Below, one piece after another: positions 22,076 through 33,311 of a stretch of DNA of 64,000 nucleotides (its first letter is position 1; every line of letters starts with the position of its first letter). Both the position numbers and the translations under genes were made by a program. The DNA is from Durusdinium trenchii. Its lineage: Eukaryota; Sar; Dinophyceae; Suessiales; Symbiodiniaceae. Where the stretch lies: contig CAXAMN010005324.1 of assembly GCA_963970005.1 (NCBI GenBank), forward strand, positions 1 through 64,000, given 5' to 3'. The notes beneath the pieces are model-generated. The model was not told where the DNA came from and ran no database searches. It saw nothing but the letters and a program-made list of their open reading frames with translations.

Positions 22076-22749
22076 ATAATAGCACGTTGGGTGATCGTGA
22101 CCGGTGCAGTCTCAGGTCATCGACCGAGACACCACTGTTGGTTGTTGGGGACATTGGTGTCCGAGACACCATTGGGTGGTCAGGCTTTTCTGCACTGAAC
22201 GAGATGCTTCAAGTGCTCTATCCTGCTCTTGACTGGCTTGGAACAACGAAGGAATCCTTGATCTACGCGATCCTCCACATGATGTATCAATCTGTCTACT
22301 CAATGTTCAATCCTCATCAATTAGATTTAAGTATACCCTAAAAGTCGAACCACCATTAGTTTTACTAAGGTTTTTTGCACTACCAGATCAACCATTTAAA
22401 AAATGGTCGACTTGACTTCCAGGGTATCGAACACCTCCCCCGTGCTTCGATGCATCGACCCGTGCGACCTTGCCGACCGCCACGTCCGCGGGCTTTTAGC
22501 GATTCGCCTCACAGCCATGAGGCCACCATCACCTGGCAGCCGCTGGCGAAGAGGTTGGTGCAAAGGTCGGTGTTTTTTCTCTGCTTAACATCAAAAACTC
22601 GAGTGATGAGTCAAACTATAGAAAAAAAAACATGAAAAAAACAAACCCGAATCTCTTGAAACAACCCAACTGACAACTCAATAGCAAAGCTTTCCCAAGC
22701 TATCGTGGAGTTACTCCGTGAACAACATCTACTCGAGCCACGCATGACG
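22076..22749. other. Low-content stretch with one GC-rich island
   Basis: The island at 22430-22565 is open on plus (CIDPCDLADRHVRGLLAIRL) and on minus (LMAVRRIAKSPRTWRSARSH). The strand is unresolved. The rest shows nothing. Confidence 0.3.
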
Positions 22750-23023
22750 TCTGTTAAAAAGTCAGCCACGCATGCGGCTGAAACCACTTGCCACGAGCAT
22801 CTTCGAGCGGTTTATTAGTGAAAAGATGTGCATACCTCACAACTACGTGGCCCCTCACATTCAAGAACATGTGTCCCATGTTTTCCAGCATTTTGCTGCA
22901 CGCTTGCGTCACGCAAGGACCTGAAGGAATCCGCCGACTCATCAACACTTGAGCTGGCTGGTCGAAACGAAGCGACGGACTTACAAGGACGCCATCACAC
23001 CAGAGTAAATCCGCGATCAACAA
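22750..23023 (-). CDS. Exon of an unrecognised protein
   Basis: The minus frame gives GVLVSPSLRFDQPAQVLMSR, then GPCVTQACSKMLENMGHMFL and NVRGHVVVR before a GTATGC donor at about 22835. Codons look coding. The frame stays open past the donor to a TAA at about 22754. No homologue is recognised. Confidence 0.42.
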
Positions 23024-23600
23024 ATGTACGAAACACCTAAAAATATAGGGTTATTGCTAAACGATGCAAAACGGCACAATGTAGAGGAAACACATCTCTC
23101 AAACTTGTAATTTAATGTTCAATTTCATCCAATCCCAAGAATAACAACCAAACCAGGCCAAACCACCCCACGCTCTCATCTCATCCCCACCTTGCCCAGG
23201 CGTGCCATGGAAGCGATGACTCTTCGGGTCAAAAAAGAGCCATGGCGGGAGGGGATGACCGTCCTAGGTGGGCGAGTTGAAATCGAACAAAAATGAGTTG
23301 ACAACAGAAAAATGATGAAAAACAAATCAATATGTGGGTTTGTTCCTTCTCTCCAAAACCAACGTTTTCACCTGCGACATGCAGTTCACATCAAACTGGA
23401 CCCTGTCAATGGCAATCAACGATTTGGGCGAATTTGATCCACCCAATCCCAAAGGGTGTTCGTCACTTTCGTACAATCCGAGGCACGGCCAGAGTTGCCT
23501 TCATGGGTAGGTCCCGGTCTTCCTCAGAGCGAAAATCACATCATACCACAAAAACATTGCATAAAAATGTTGAAAACAAACGGACCCCATCATGCGTGCT
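23024..23600. other. No gene seen
   Basis: This is AT-richer sequence with short frames only. No repeat or splice pattern is visible. Confidence 0.3.
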
Positions 23601-23626
23601 TTTGTTTCCGCATCATAATTGTATGG

Positions 23627-23699
23627 TTATTCAATGCACGCCCGGTCGACCCACTCAAACTGCGCAAGGTTTTCCGCAAGCTGCGCAAAGGTCGACCTC
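23627..23699 (-). CDS. Short exon, helical
   Basis: After a TGTGAG acceptor the minus frame reads STFAQLAENLAQFEWVDRAC, then IE and a TAA. It is short but has ideal amphipathic spacing. On plus, the same bases read PLKLRKVFRKLRKGRPHS with a GTGAGT donor, so the strand is not certain. Adjacent 23700-23895 is also open on minus. Confidence 0.3.
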
Positions 23700-24045
23700 A
23701 CAGTGGTGAGTCGTCTTCACTCAATGAAGGCATCGGCAAGCGCCAGAAACCAGCGAATTCGGCTCCGAGGCTGGCCGTGCCGATTTGAACAAGATCGCCT
23801 GCAGTCCAAAGAGGGTTGGGTAGGTTTTTGTCCAGCACCGCGCACTTGGTTTCTTTTGGCCAAAGCGCGGTTAAAAGCACGTTCCAAACATCCAAACATG
23901 CACTTGATTGCTAGATGGCTTTGTTTTTCCTCAATGAAGCATGTGATTTCACCGAATGTGTGGCCAACTTCTCACCCTCAACACACCGCATCGCACAACG
24001 AATGACCTTGTCCATTCCAAGGTTGGCATCAAAGGCTTGTTGATC

Positions 24046-24420
24046 CTACATCAGACCGAGGAACGTCTGTAAAGTCACAATCAGCACAAGGCTAGCACAG
24101 GCTATTGCAACAGAGCTTAGTTCATCGTCCGACAGTCTGCCCGCCTTCCACGACGGTGTCTTCAGCCTGGGGTTTGGGAGTGTCAATGGTGCCTGGCCTC
24201 TTAAGGGTGCTTCAAAGCTGCTTCTGAAATTCACGCCTTCCTGGCAAACGCATCACGCAGCCCCTGTTCTTCCTGTCTGTGCACCGTGCTATGAACTAGT
24301 GGAGGCCAACTCAGGCCAACTCGGCTCTCTGGCAGCAAGGCTATAGCTTTCATTTCCACGCTTAATACAGCTTTGGCGTTTAATATGTAGTTCACTTCTC
24401 GGATGGGGGCAAGCATCATA
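24046..24420 (-). CDS. Two exons ending in a C-terminal transmembrane helix
   Basis: The upstream part (about 24240-24370) reads LSVEMKAIALLPESRVGLSW and HRQEEQGLRDAFARKA. After an ATTTCAG acceptor at about 24228, the second exon reads SSFEAPLRGQAPLTLPNPRL, then SDDELSSVAIACASLVLIVT and LQTFLGLM before a stop at 24046-24048. The hydrophobic end would make a tail anchor. The gene is unrecognised. Confidence 0.4.
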
Positions 24421-24849
24421 GCTCAGCTGATTGCAGTGCGCGATGCTGTTCATGATCTTGTGTGGAAGCAGTCAACATGAATGAAAGGGTTGAAACAATG
24501 GGTGCTTTGATGACATGGCTGACCTATCATGCTAGAGGCTTGTGGTGCACCAGTCTTCCTTCCCCAGGATGTCAAACCGTCTTCTCTTCTCTTGAAGGCA
24601 TGTCAGGTTGCGCACATTCATATCATATCTACCATTTTGTTGTTCAATGTTTTATGTCCAACGAAAGCACTCATGCACAAACACATACAATATCCAGTGT
24701 TTTGGCGGATCTTTCAGGAAATGTAGCCAGTTCATTTACTCCAGGACACAGTAAGAACTACACGAGCCACCTTTTTGCGCTGCACCACTCGAGCAGCTGG
24801 AATCAATATACAGTAATACGTAGCTCAAATGATCCTTCTGTCTGACACT

Positions 24850-26010
24850 CTTTTTGCGATTTGCTGGGGGCTGCCCTTTTTCACCAAACAGTTTACTGTT
24901 GGGGTTCTCAATGCTTTTAAGTGTGTCCGCTTGTCTGGCTAGTGTGTCCGCCCTCCGGCAACTCCTTAGTAGCAACTCTTTACATTTGTCTCCCAGTCTG
25001 GGCTAGCTTAGTACAGTAGCACTTCTTTACATGCGTTGCGCGGCCTGGGCAGCACGCTTTTTCACAAATCCTCAAGAGCGATTCTGTGTATATATATATA
25101 TATATATTTTTTATTTGACTCCCAGTCTGGGCTGGTGTCTCCTTTGCCTGTGTCTCCCAGTCTGGGCTGGTGTGTCCATCTTTTCACAACTCCTTTCTTA
25201 CATTTGCTTTCCAGTCTGGGCTAGTGTGTCCGCCTTTTTCTGGCAGCTCCTTAGTAGCAATTCTTTCGATTTGTCTCGGAGGTTTGGGTTGTGTGTCTGC
25301 GTGTTTGCCTTCTGGCAACTCCTGGGTAGCAATTCTATATTTTTGTCTCCCCATCTGGGCTAGTTGAGTAGTGCACTTGGTAGGGAGCAAGGGGTCAAGC
25401 AAACAAAGGTACACTTCTNNNNNNNNNNTACTCCTGAACATGTGTGGAATCTCCAGAGGCATCCCAGTACTCGCAAGTAGCAATGCTTTACATTTGTCTG
25501 CCAGTGTGGGCTAGCGCCGGCCGTCTGCAACAATACCTTTCCACGTGCCTGACACTTCGCTAGTGTGTCCACCTTGTGGCTAGTCTTCTCTAGTAGCAAA
25601 TCCTTGGTAGCAATTCTTCAAATTTATCTCCCAGTCTCGGCTACTGTGTCTGCTATTTTGTAGCAGCTCCCCCCGGTCTGGGCCAAAGCAGTCTCCTGCT
25701 GGCATACATTTGGCTGCCAGTGGGCTAGTGCCTGGTAGCAGATCTTTACATAGTGTGATTACGTTTTGGCAACTCGTTGGTACTGCAGCCAGCAAATCTT
25801 TGCATGTGTCTCTCAGTTAAGGTTGTGTCCGCCTTCGGCAACAGAAGCAGTTCTTTACACCTGTCTCCCAGTCTGGGCTATTGTGTTCCGCCTTGTGGCA
25901 ACATTTGTCTCCCACTCTGCTAGTGTGTCTGCCTGCTGGCAACTCCTTTGTTTAAATTCTTTACATTTGTTGCCCAGTCTGGCCATTACTTGACATGTTC
26001 TTCGAGTGTC
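24850..26010. repeat. Degenerate tandem array of about 65-70 bp units
   Basis: About fifteen diverged copies of a unit read, on plus, roughly TTTACATTTGTCTCCCAGTC then TGGGCTAGTGTGTCCGCCTT then CTGGCAACTCCTTAGTAGCA. Copies are clearest at 24950-25360 and 25840-25990. On minus the unit can be read as peptide repeats such as LLLRSCQKADTLAQTGRQM, but stops and frame changes interrupt it. The array contains a 10-N gap at 25419-25428 and a TATATATATATATATATATA run at 25089-25108. Confidence 0.75.
25419..25428. other. Assembly gap (10 N)
   Basis: Ten undetermined bases lie inside the tandem array. The true array length is therefore unknown. Confidence 0.99.
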
Positions 26011-26935
26011 TGCTTTCTGGTAAATCCTCAATAGCCATGTTTAGGCTACTGCTTACTGCTTTCATCTTCTGGCAAAAGCAGTGATTCCAATGGTCATTTA
26101 CAGCGGTCAACTGTTTGGGATCTACGGTGGTGTCAATGATCTCCAAATCACCCTTTAACCAGCACAACAAGGACATACAGAACCAGGCATAGCCCTCCTT
26201 TTAACTGCCAAGGTCGTTCAAGCATGAGTCCAGTATACCCCAAATGACGAGGGTCGACTGCAAGTCTGAGAAGCATCCCGGTCAGAATTGGAGTCAAGAA
26301 CAACTTCCTCAGAACCATTCCCAAGCAAAGAAGAAGCAACACATGTGTTTAATTGGTGTTGATATAGTGATGATTATGGGTGATCCAAATGTGCCTCGTG
26401 GTTACACCAAATGAATCCAAACGACAACACAGCTAGATCATCGCATGTCTTGTCTGGTGTTAGCGTGAGGCAACTGCCGGAGCATCTTCTCTGTGGATTT
26501 CACCGCCAATATCCATTGCATTTTGCCTAAATCTGGCATGCCAAGGCCCAGAAACATCTATATACCTGGACCTTCGAGGGGTGTCCTGTCTGGAGATCCC
26601 AGATATATAGTAGTGTAGGGGCTTCCAGCCAGGTGACCCCTTAGAAGGTCCAGGTATATCTTCCCTGCAGCATGTGGCACCTTCAACCTTCATCAACTCG
26701 AGAGCCGAACCAAGATGCAACGGCTGTTCAATCCATTAGCAACGGCATGCATCCACACCCGGATCTCTCATAAAAGTACCCCAATCAAGCCTTCCCCCAA
26801 GGACACACCTGGCACAAGTTCTTGCCACTCGAGACAAGCTAACCCAAGTTGCCAAGTACATACTATACATCCACCTGGCAACTAACCACATCTACGGTCT
26901 CTTTCTTGTGATATACTTCCATGCTTCCGACCGGT
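26011..26935. other. No gene established
   Basis: The minus ORFs at 26148-26342 and 26460-26720 are short and poorly supported. An imperfect inverted repeat, CTATATACCTGGACCTTCGA (26558-26577) against GAAGGTCCAGGTATATCTTC (26644-26663), suggests a roughly 110 bp fold-back element. Confidence 0.35.
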
Positions 26936-26939
26936 ACCG

Positions 26940-27205
26940 GTGAAGTCACACTCCCTGATCTCACACGCCTCGAAGTCTGCCGACACGCGCGGCACTCTCA
27001 GGCGCTGGAGCAGCCTCGATGGTTCAGCGGCGGTTGGGGTGGAAGGCACTGATAGTGTCCAGGCCGCTGTGGCTGCGACACCAAAAACATTCCTACCCCG
27101 AACGAGTTATGACATTTCATGCCACATGGGTAAGCAGTATGCAATTAGTTGTACTGTAAACAAGCTCGAAAAAAAGGCAGGAAGTTCTCCACCAGCTCTC
27201 TGAGA
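26940..27205 (+). CDS. Candidate plus-strand exon
   Basis: The plus frame reads SKSADTRGTLRRWSSLDGSA then GVEGTDSVQAAVAATPKTFL, with good third-base G/C between about 26965 and 27110. No splice sites are defined. The orientation conflicts with the region. Confidence 0.22.
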
Positions 27206-28379
27206 AAAACTGAATCAGGTATGTCTAGGTGCGTCCATCATCTGTTTGTACCCAACGGGTTATGAGTGCTCAAGCACCCAACATCACCGCGCTTCGCGAT
27301 GTATTTCAGATTTGACAATACTGTCAGGATTCAAGAACATCTGCTAGATCTACTAGCTCGTGATTGAACGCTCTCAGCCTCTCATCCAACCACCGCGGTC
27401 AGGGACCCTGACCGCAGCTCAGTCTGGCTGGGCGACTCATCACCACCTGCGTCTGATTCACCTGGTCGGCCGTCGAGGAGACGAGACGAGACGAAGCAAC
27501 TTGCTGCCAACATGTCTTGCTGCCAGGAGTCACAGCGAGAAATGGAGTCATGAAAGAATGAATGTGTATATATATATATGTATATACCAGGCCGAATATG
27601 TTTCCTGGAGCTTAAATCACATGAATGTATACCGGGAGTCACAAGATGGGGTGCCTATATTGGAGCAGAACATCTACTCACTTAGCGACTAAAAACCACC
27701 CCGACATCCTGGTATATGTATCGTACATCATAACTACATGGATTTCCCACGACTGGTAGAATTGTATGTTGGATGACATTGGGAAGGGGCCATGAATGAA
27801 GTGGTCACTTACCTTCTACGGAGGATTGGAGGGGGAAGACTGAAGCAAAGATTGCATGTTGGTGGCGTCTGACACGGCGGTTCTTGCTTCTCGTCTCTTT
27901 GCTTCCCACTTTTAGTGGCTGGTCAGTGGGCAAGAAATCTTGAACTGAGCAAGAAGCAAAGGACCCCGCCAATGCCAAAACGTCCTCCTCTACGACAAGT
28001 TCTGAGCGGTTCTGAGTGGCTAAGAAGCTCCAGGACTCAAAGACCCTTCATTTTCCGCGGCCTGGTCCGGCATGGATCGTCTGCAAGGCAGCCTGGTGTG
28101 AGTTGACAGAAGTGTCTCAGAATCTGTCTTCTCCAGCAGTTCCATGGTGCACCAGTAACATCCACTCACAGGATGGGACTCAAAACCAAATTGTTGTTTC
28201 CTTTGGAAGTGTGATTCTCGTGAATCTTTACATGACTGGTCTCTTGACTATTTTTGACGTCGATGGCATGTCGTGACTTATTACAGTAGTCTACGAATCC
28301 GTCTTGCAACGACGTCGGACGGTTGATTGAACAAAGTCGGACGTTTGACGTGCATGTTTAAGAAGGATGCTTGACATGT
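27206..28379. other. Mostly non-coding
   Basis: This stretch has a TATATATATATGTATATA run (27568-27585) and a weakly coding minus block at 27382-27545 (DMLAASCFVSSRLLDGRPGE). Nothing else is supported. Confidence 0.3.
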
Positions 28380-28735
28380 TTAGATCTGTTCTTTGATCTT
28401 GGACCTGAAGAGTACTTTGCCTTCTTGGAGGTGTTTTCTTTGAAGATATAGGCATAGGGTCTCACACTTTTGGAAGGGTTCTGGTCGAAATCCTTTGGGT
28501 GACCGGTTGATTCCGCCGTTTCCCGCCATCGGCGCCTCATCCGAGGTCCCAAGTGCGGATGCTGGTGGCGTGGCACACGACATGCACGTGCTGAGCGCAT
28601 CTGGGCAAGGAGAAATGGCCAGCTTCGAGGCCTGTTCATCTCTCCTGCCGCGAGAGTTGGGGCACTGGCGGGGCCATTGACTGGTCCAGTGGAACACGAG
28701 TTCCAGGGCCAAGCAACGAGTTCCCATGGCAAATT
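28380..28735 (-). CDS. Candidate exon, strand ambiguous
   Basis: The minus frame from a Pro/Cys-rich start continues ALSTCMSCATPPASALGTSD and then EPFQKCETLCLYLQRKHLQE, followed by RSKIKEQI and a stop (28380-28382). Codon bias is fair. Plus at 28495-28680 is similarly open (GDRLIPPFPAIGASSEVPSA). Confidence 0.3.
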
Positions 28736-28750
28736 CGATTTGATCTTGGG

Positions 28751-29062
28751 GTGCTCAGGAGCTCGAACCTCCGCTCCGCCCCGAAGCTCGGTCCGTGGGA
28801 CCGCCTGAACCCGATGGCCGGTCGTCGGACCTGGTACGCAACCACCCTGCACCAGGACGACGAACTTGCATCATCGAGTCGTCGGTCGCGGAAGTCATTG
28901 CCCATGGGTTCTGAAACAAGCAGCAACAGCCAACACGTTGCTGGCGTTTCTGGGGGAGTCGACCTTTCTAATCCTTTTGATGTCAAGACACGGAGGCATA
29001 AGATGTCCATCCAAAGTCTATCACATGCCAGGAACCAAGCCGCTCAAGCCCATGCAGCCTAG
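28751..29062 (+). CDS. Candidate plus-strand exon
   Basis: The plus frame gives LRSAPKLGPWDRLNPMAGRR, then TWYATTLHQDDELASSSRRS and HVAGVSGGVDLSNPFDVKTR, ending in a TAG at about 29060. It has strong C/G third positions in the first half. A CAG|GAG acceptor lies just upstream. The minus strand is also open, so the call is tentative. Confidence 0.3.
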   Translation: MLRSSNLRSAPKLGPWDRLNPMAGRRTWYATTLHQDDELASSSRRSRKSLPMGSETSSNSQHVAGVSGGVDLSNPFDVKTRRHKMSIQSLSHARNQAAQAHAA

Positions 29063-29725
29063 CAGCTTGGACTGTGGCAAGAAGCCTGGTCCGATAGTGC
29101 ACTTGTTGACTCCCACACAATAACAATGGATCTGGGTCCAGCAGTTCAACCATCATGGGTTGAACATGGTTGCATCATACTGGATCGTCCACGCATAGCC
29201 CTACTAATATCACACATGATTGTTTGGACTGGAATTCGGCAATCAGGAAGGTGCTGTCTGATTCTCTCTGTTGGAAAAACATATCTCTCTGATGAAATCG
29301 AAGTCCCAAAGGGGGTTCAATCCAGTCTCAGATCTCATCACCTGACATGAGTGGTGTTGTTCATCCTCGTTTTTGTTTTCTTCCTGCTGATGATAGTAAA
29401 AATATCACTATATAAATCCGGAATTCAATTTCCTTTAAGCCCCAAATACTGGTGCTCGTTCAGTGTTTGGGCAAAGGCGTTCTGCGGTTCTGCAACTGGT
29501 CACGCTGGTCCCAGGTCCTTGAACGATAAGCCCGATAAGCCATGAACAAGACAAGACCGTCTTTCTGTCTGATCCTGGTTTTGGCTACAGTTGAGGGCCT
29601 CTGAAGGCATTGAATGCAAGAAACACACAAATACTCAACCGTTGGTCCGTAACATTGGGGGATCTATAGTCTCAATACACAAAGGTCACAGGATTTGTAT
29701 AATGCATTTGAATGCATTGTCAGCC
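29063..29725. other. No gene seen
   Basis: Short frames, AT-rich, no repeat recognised. Confidence 0.3.
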
Positions 29726-29759
29726 TCAGGAATTTGGCAATACATCCTTATAGGTCCGG

Positions 29760-30005
29760 AGATGTCTAGAGTCTCTTGCTGTTAAACTCAATGGAGCTGG
29801 AAAATAATCAATTGACATCAATCTCGAAGGGTGCAAATACCTGATCACTCTTCCACACAACCACCTGGGGTACAAAGGTGTCTCATGCATTCGGACAAGT
29901 TCAGCTCTCTTCCAATGAAGCTGCATCCTCGTTTTAATATCTTTGTCAATCAAACGTAGGTTTTTCAGCACCAACTTGCAAGGAATTTGACAACGGGAGA
30001 CGCTG
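29760..30005 (-). CDS. Candidate exon, basic protein segment
   Basis: The minus frame reads RCQIPCKLVLKNLRLIDKDI and then LHWKRAELVRMHETPLYPRW, followed by RVIRYLHPSRLMSIDYFP. It is coherent and protein-like but lower in G/C than the other exons. No homologue is recognised. Confidence 0.33.
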
Positions 30006-30452
30006 GCAGATACAAAACTAAAACAATTGACAAAGATCACCAAGTATACCATTTCACTGACTGTGCCATGCAGGTGAGAACCATGCATTTTTACAACGTC
30101 TTTTTTCTTTTGAACACTTGGATCCACATACCCTCTGAGAAGGTTAAGGTGATTGGACGATTGGACCCTCCAAGCCTAAATTATGAAAGAGTCTCCAATC
30201 TCCTTCTGGCTTCGCTTGGCTTCGCTTGGCTTGTCCCACAGCTCAACCATTTAGTTCCAGACCCACAGCTCCACCTGTTTTGACTCACCAGCGGAGTGAC
30301 TGACTCACCACCGATGACTGACTCACCACCGGTGGATTTGGGGTGATGGGTCGGTGCATTGATTCATCGATGCTCAGGACATATCCTATTCTAGTCCTAT
30401 TCTATTCGGCAGTCAGTTAATCGCACCGACTGCCGATATGTCTATAGGGCCT
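30006..30452. other. Spacer with short tandem units
   Basis: GACTGACTCACCACCG is repeated about three times (30284-30335) and TTCGCTTGGC is repeated (30213-30232). A partial M4-like block, CTCTGAGAAGGTTAAGGTGA, lies at 30134-30153. Confidence 0.45.
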
Positions 30453-30585
30453 AGGGTGTATCCTGCCTCAGCCCAGTGGATGATGATGGTTCAGTTGCAG
30501 GTCGACATCTCTTAATATAGTGATGTTCTATGACATTCTATGACGTTCTTGTTTACCGACCATTACAGGTCATGGGACACCCCCC
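30453..30585. mobile_element. MITE-like element, family M1, copy 2
   Basis: It has the M1 block order: a GGGTGTATCC start, CCCAGTGGATGATGATGGTT, GTTTACCGACCATTACAGGT and a GGGACACCCC end. It is diverged at the start and carries a TTCTATGAC duplication inside. Confidence 0.6.
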
Positions 30586-30932
30586 ATCAATAGTTGTTTG
30601 ATGTTGTCTATATCTCTGCCTGGAACACATCCTGGCTCCATCTTCTCAGCAAACAACAAAATGGATGTTCGTCTCACCGAGGCACAGTTGTTGCACAGCT
30701 CTCGCCGAATCTTGTTGATCTCCCCACAGCTGCACGTCCAGGTCTCAGGTGGAGCTACTAAACCGCCAGCGGGCGACTTCTTCTCGACTCGCTTCGGCTC
30801 AGGCAGCTGGTCCGGACGGACCTGGCAACACTACAAAGACAAAGACCCTATAGGTTGACAAAAAACACAAGGCGGGAGTTCTCGAATGTGTCTAAGATGT
30901 TTGTTCCTCCCCTACACTCCACGGCGAAAAAC

Positions 30933-30935
<3 letters not shown>
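30586..30935. other. No gene established
   Basis: The plus ORF at 30598-30858 ends near the repeat block. GC-rich 30740-30830 could be a short exon. Nothing is recognised. Confidence 0.25.
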
Positions 30936-30936
<1 letters not shown>

Positions 30937-30963
<27 letters not shown>

Positions 30964-30964
30964 C

Positions 30965-30999
<35 letters not shown>
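30937..30999. repeat. (AAC)n microsatellite
   Basis: About twenty AAC/ACA units are interrupted once by CC (about 30961). Poly-Asn and poly-Gln ORFs over it are repeat translations. Confidence 0.95.
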
Positions 31000-31011
31000 G
31001 GTACAAACAAA

Positions 31012-31128
31012 AATTGCAGCCCCGTTACAACTACAACGGGGTGGAAACAAAATCTGCAACCCCGTCGTTGTTATTTTGACCCCCCCAAAAAACAACCAGC
31101 CAACATGTACTTTTACCAGTATAGTGGT
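31012..31128. repeat. Direct repeat GCAGCCCCGTTGTTGTT...GACCCCCC, first copy
   Basis: Here GAAACAAAATCTGCAACCCC, CGTCGTTGTTATTTTGACCC and CCCCC appear. The same roughly 50 bp string returns at 31641-31690 and 31725-31770, on the other side of the AGT block. Confidence 0.75.
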
Positions 31129-31265
31129 AGTGCTAGTACTAGTGCTAGTACTAGTGGTACTAGTACTAGTAGTAGTCGTTGTTGTAGTGGTCGTCGTAGT
31201 AGTAGTAGTAGTGGTAGTCGTAGTGGTAGTGGTAGTGGTAGTAGTAGTAGTAGTAGTAGTGGTAA

Positions 31266-31316
<51 letters not shown>

Positions 31317-31425
31317 GAGCAGTAGCAGTAGCAGTAGCAGCAGTAGGAGTCGTAGTGGTAGTGGTAGTGGTAGTGGTAGTCGCAGTCGCAGTAGCAGTAG
31401 GAGTAGTAGTAGTAGTAGTAGTAGT

Positions 31426-31479
<54 letters not shown>

Positions 31480-31575
31480 CAGTAGCAGTAGCAGTAGCAG
31501 TAGCAGTAGGAGTAGGAGTAGTAGTAGTAGTAGTGGTAGTAGTAGTAGTAGTACTAGTAGTAGTTTTCGTGGTGG
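31129..31575. repeat. Large (AGT)n trinucleotide block
   Basis: About 440 bp of AGT units, with interruptions to AGC, GGT, CGT and AGG, is followed by a (GGT) run to about 31588. All plus ORFs over it (poly-Ser, poly-Val) are repeat translations. Confidence 0.97.
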
Positions 31576-31640
31576 TGGTGGTGGTGGCAGTCCGGTCAGC
31601 TAAGCCTGTGTAAAACTTCTACTTAGAACCTCTACCACAT

Positions 31641-31770
31641 CCTAGAGACAAAACCTGCAGCCCCGTTGTTGTTTTTTTGAACCCCCCCCCTCAGAAGATG
31701 TTGTTGTCTCTACCCCCCCGTAGAAACAAAATCTGCAGCCCCGTTGTTGTTTTTTGACCCCCCCCCCTCC
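31641..31770. repeat. Direct repeats flanking the AGT block, copies 2 and 3
   Basis: CTGCAGCCCCGTTGTTGTTT followed by TTTGAACCCCCCCCC occurs at about 31652-31690, and again as CTGCAGCCCCGTTGTTGTTT and TTTGACCCCCCCC at about 31733-31768. Each is preceded by GAAACAAAATC or GACAAAACC. Confidence 0.8.
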
Positions 31771-32030
31771 AGAACAACATCCCAAAACACATCAAAAAAA
31801 CAAGAAACAGACCAACCAAGACTTGAGTACCACAACGACAAGAAGTCCAGCTACTAACATCTCTCCAAACCTTCGACCCTATCCCTAACAGTGCCCCTTT
31901 GAAATCCCTGACTTGCAACATGTGACAACTATGTTGTGCAGCTGTTTATGTCTCTACCAACAACAACAACGACAACGATAACAACGACAACAAGAACAAG
32001 AATCTATGCCAGGAGACGGAAAAGGAATCA
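31771..32030. other. Non-coding with ACAACG simple repeats
   Basis: A CAACAACAACGACAACGATA run lies near 31960-32000. No gene is visible. Confidence 0.5.
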
Positions 32031-32034
32031 AAAA

Positions 32035-32255
32035 AAGGCAGGACTTCCGGTTCCGAATGCCCGGGAGGCGAATCCGCGCCCGCGCTGCCGGTGCCTCGGG
32101 CGGTGCCTCGAGTGGTGCCTGCTGTGGCTGGAAGTCCTGACTTGGGATCTTGTTCTTCGCCTCACGCGTCGGCCCACAAGCCGCCACGACTGCACTGGAT
32201 GGTCCGGAGGGTACGACGGCAAGCGGGTGCGAAGTAACCCGATCAAGGAAGGGTC
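32035..32255 (-). CDS. Candidate exon, Pro/Ala/Arg-rich
   Basis: The minus frame reads EAKNKIPSQDFQPQQAPLEA then PPEAPAARARIRLPGIRNRK, with GC-rich third positions. It may belong to the kinase-like gene upstream (33560-36598) as a downstream exon. Low sequence complexity limits confidence. Confidence 0.33.
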
Positions 32256-32518
32256 TGTGAAGCAAGGGATCCAAGAGTGATGCGTTGATAAATAGGTTTA
32301 GCCTTTTAAGTAATTAACTGCTTGTCCCCAAGAAAAAAAACTGGAAAAGAAGCATTTCACCCAGGCGAGATTCAACTTGATTTTGCCCACACCAGTACTG
32401 AGCACTGGTTGGATGCGTTCTGCACGGCTCACTGCTACCTTCTTCACTCCTCTGGTCATAGCCCTCCTTTTTCGTCTGCTGAAGAACTATACATAGAACT
32501 ACATCTACCGACCACGTA

Positions 32519-32745
32519 ACTCCCAGACCATCCAGTCTTGCATCCGGTGGAGTTTTGCAGTTTTGAGAGCGAGCAACGTTCCAAGGTCCAACATCCAACT
32601 CTCGGAGTCCAGGTGCCTTCCGCGGATGCACCGTTCTCTGCGGCTTGGGAAGCTGAGCCGCTGCGGTGGGCAAGCTGAGCTCATTGGCAAGCAGCGCCTG
32701 AGAAGTGACGATCTCAACACAAATATGTTGGGATGCGCACACCAT
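32519..32745 (-). CDS. Exon of an unrecognised protein
   Basis: The minus frame gives VTSQALLANELSLPTAAAQL, then QRTVHPRKAPGLRELDVGPW and NVARSQNCKTPPDARLDGLG. Codon use and composition are convincingly coding. It is same-strand with, and 0.8 kb downstream of, the polynucleotide-kinase-like exons, so it could be part of that gene's C-terminus. Confidence 0.45.
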
Positions 32746-32984
32746 GCACAAGGAAGTGTTAGTATTGTTCTTAGTTGTTTCAAGTGCCCCTCACAGAAGC
32801 CTCCAAAAGAAACACCAGTTCAAATGCAACTGGGAATGTGAACTAGATTATGTATACAACAATAACCTAGCTTAGGCTATTTAATAACTTTTAAAGCACC
32901 TCAAACAAATGATATCAAGCAGGTTCTGACATGTTCTGACTGTGTCTATTTTTGGGCTTAACATCCGAAAATTGTAAGCTGTTC

Positions 32985-33311
32985 TTAGAGAGTTAGAGGC
33001 AGGCTCCTTGGGCCTGTAGAGGGAAAAGGAGGCCTTACATATCCCATGTCTCGGTTGCTACTCCCAAAGATATCCAGTTTCGTTTGAGGCCTTTCGACTG
33101 TGGAAAGAAGCTTCTGACAAGTAATCTGTCTGAACAGAAGGCAAGCTAGCGATCTCGCAACCTGATAGAAAAGGGGCTGAGAATACAGCAAATCCTTTTC
33201 AAAGCATTGGTCGTGAGGATGACCATGCCCTGGGGCATACTTGCCCTCATCCACATGGCATTGCCATTGCCGAGCCACTCGCCAGGGGAATCTTTGTCTT
33301 TTTCTTTTCAT
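32985..33311 (-). CDS. Candidate exon
   Basis: The minus frame of 108 residues includes FEKDLLYSQPLFYQVARSLA and LLSTVERPQTKLDIFGSSNR, ending at a TAA (32985-32987). Codons are fair, splice sites undefined. It could be an exon of the kinase-like gene or an intron ORF. Confidence 0.3.
   Translation of the reverse strand: MKRKRQRFPWRVARQWQCHVDEGKYAPGHGHPHDQCFEKDLLYSQPLFYQVARSLACLLFRQITCQKLLSTVERPQTKLDIFGSSNRDMGYVRPPFPSTGPRSLPLTL

Noticed and set aside
24850..26010. CRISPR-like array
   Set aside because: Units are 65-70 bp, diverged, without constant repeats and unique spacers, in a eukaryotic setting. It is a tandem repeat.
30886..31603. Poly-Ser, poly-Val and poly-Gln ORFs of 175-180 residues
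   Set aside because: They are translations of AAC and AGT microsatellites open in several frames.
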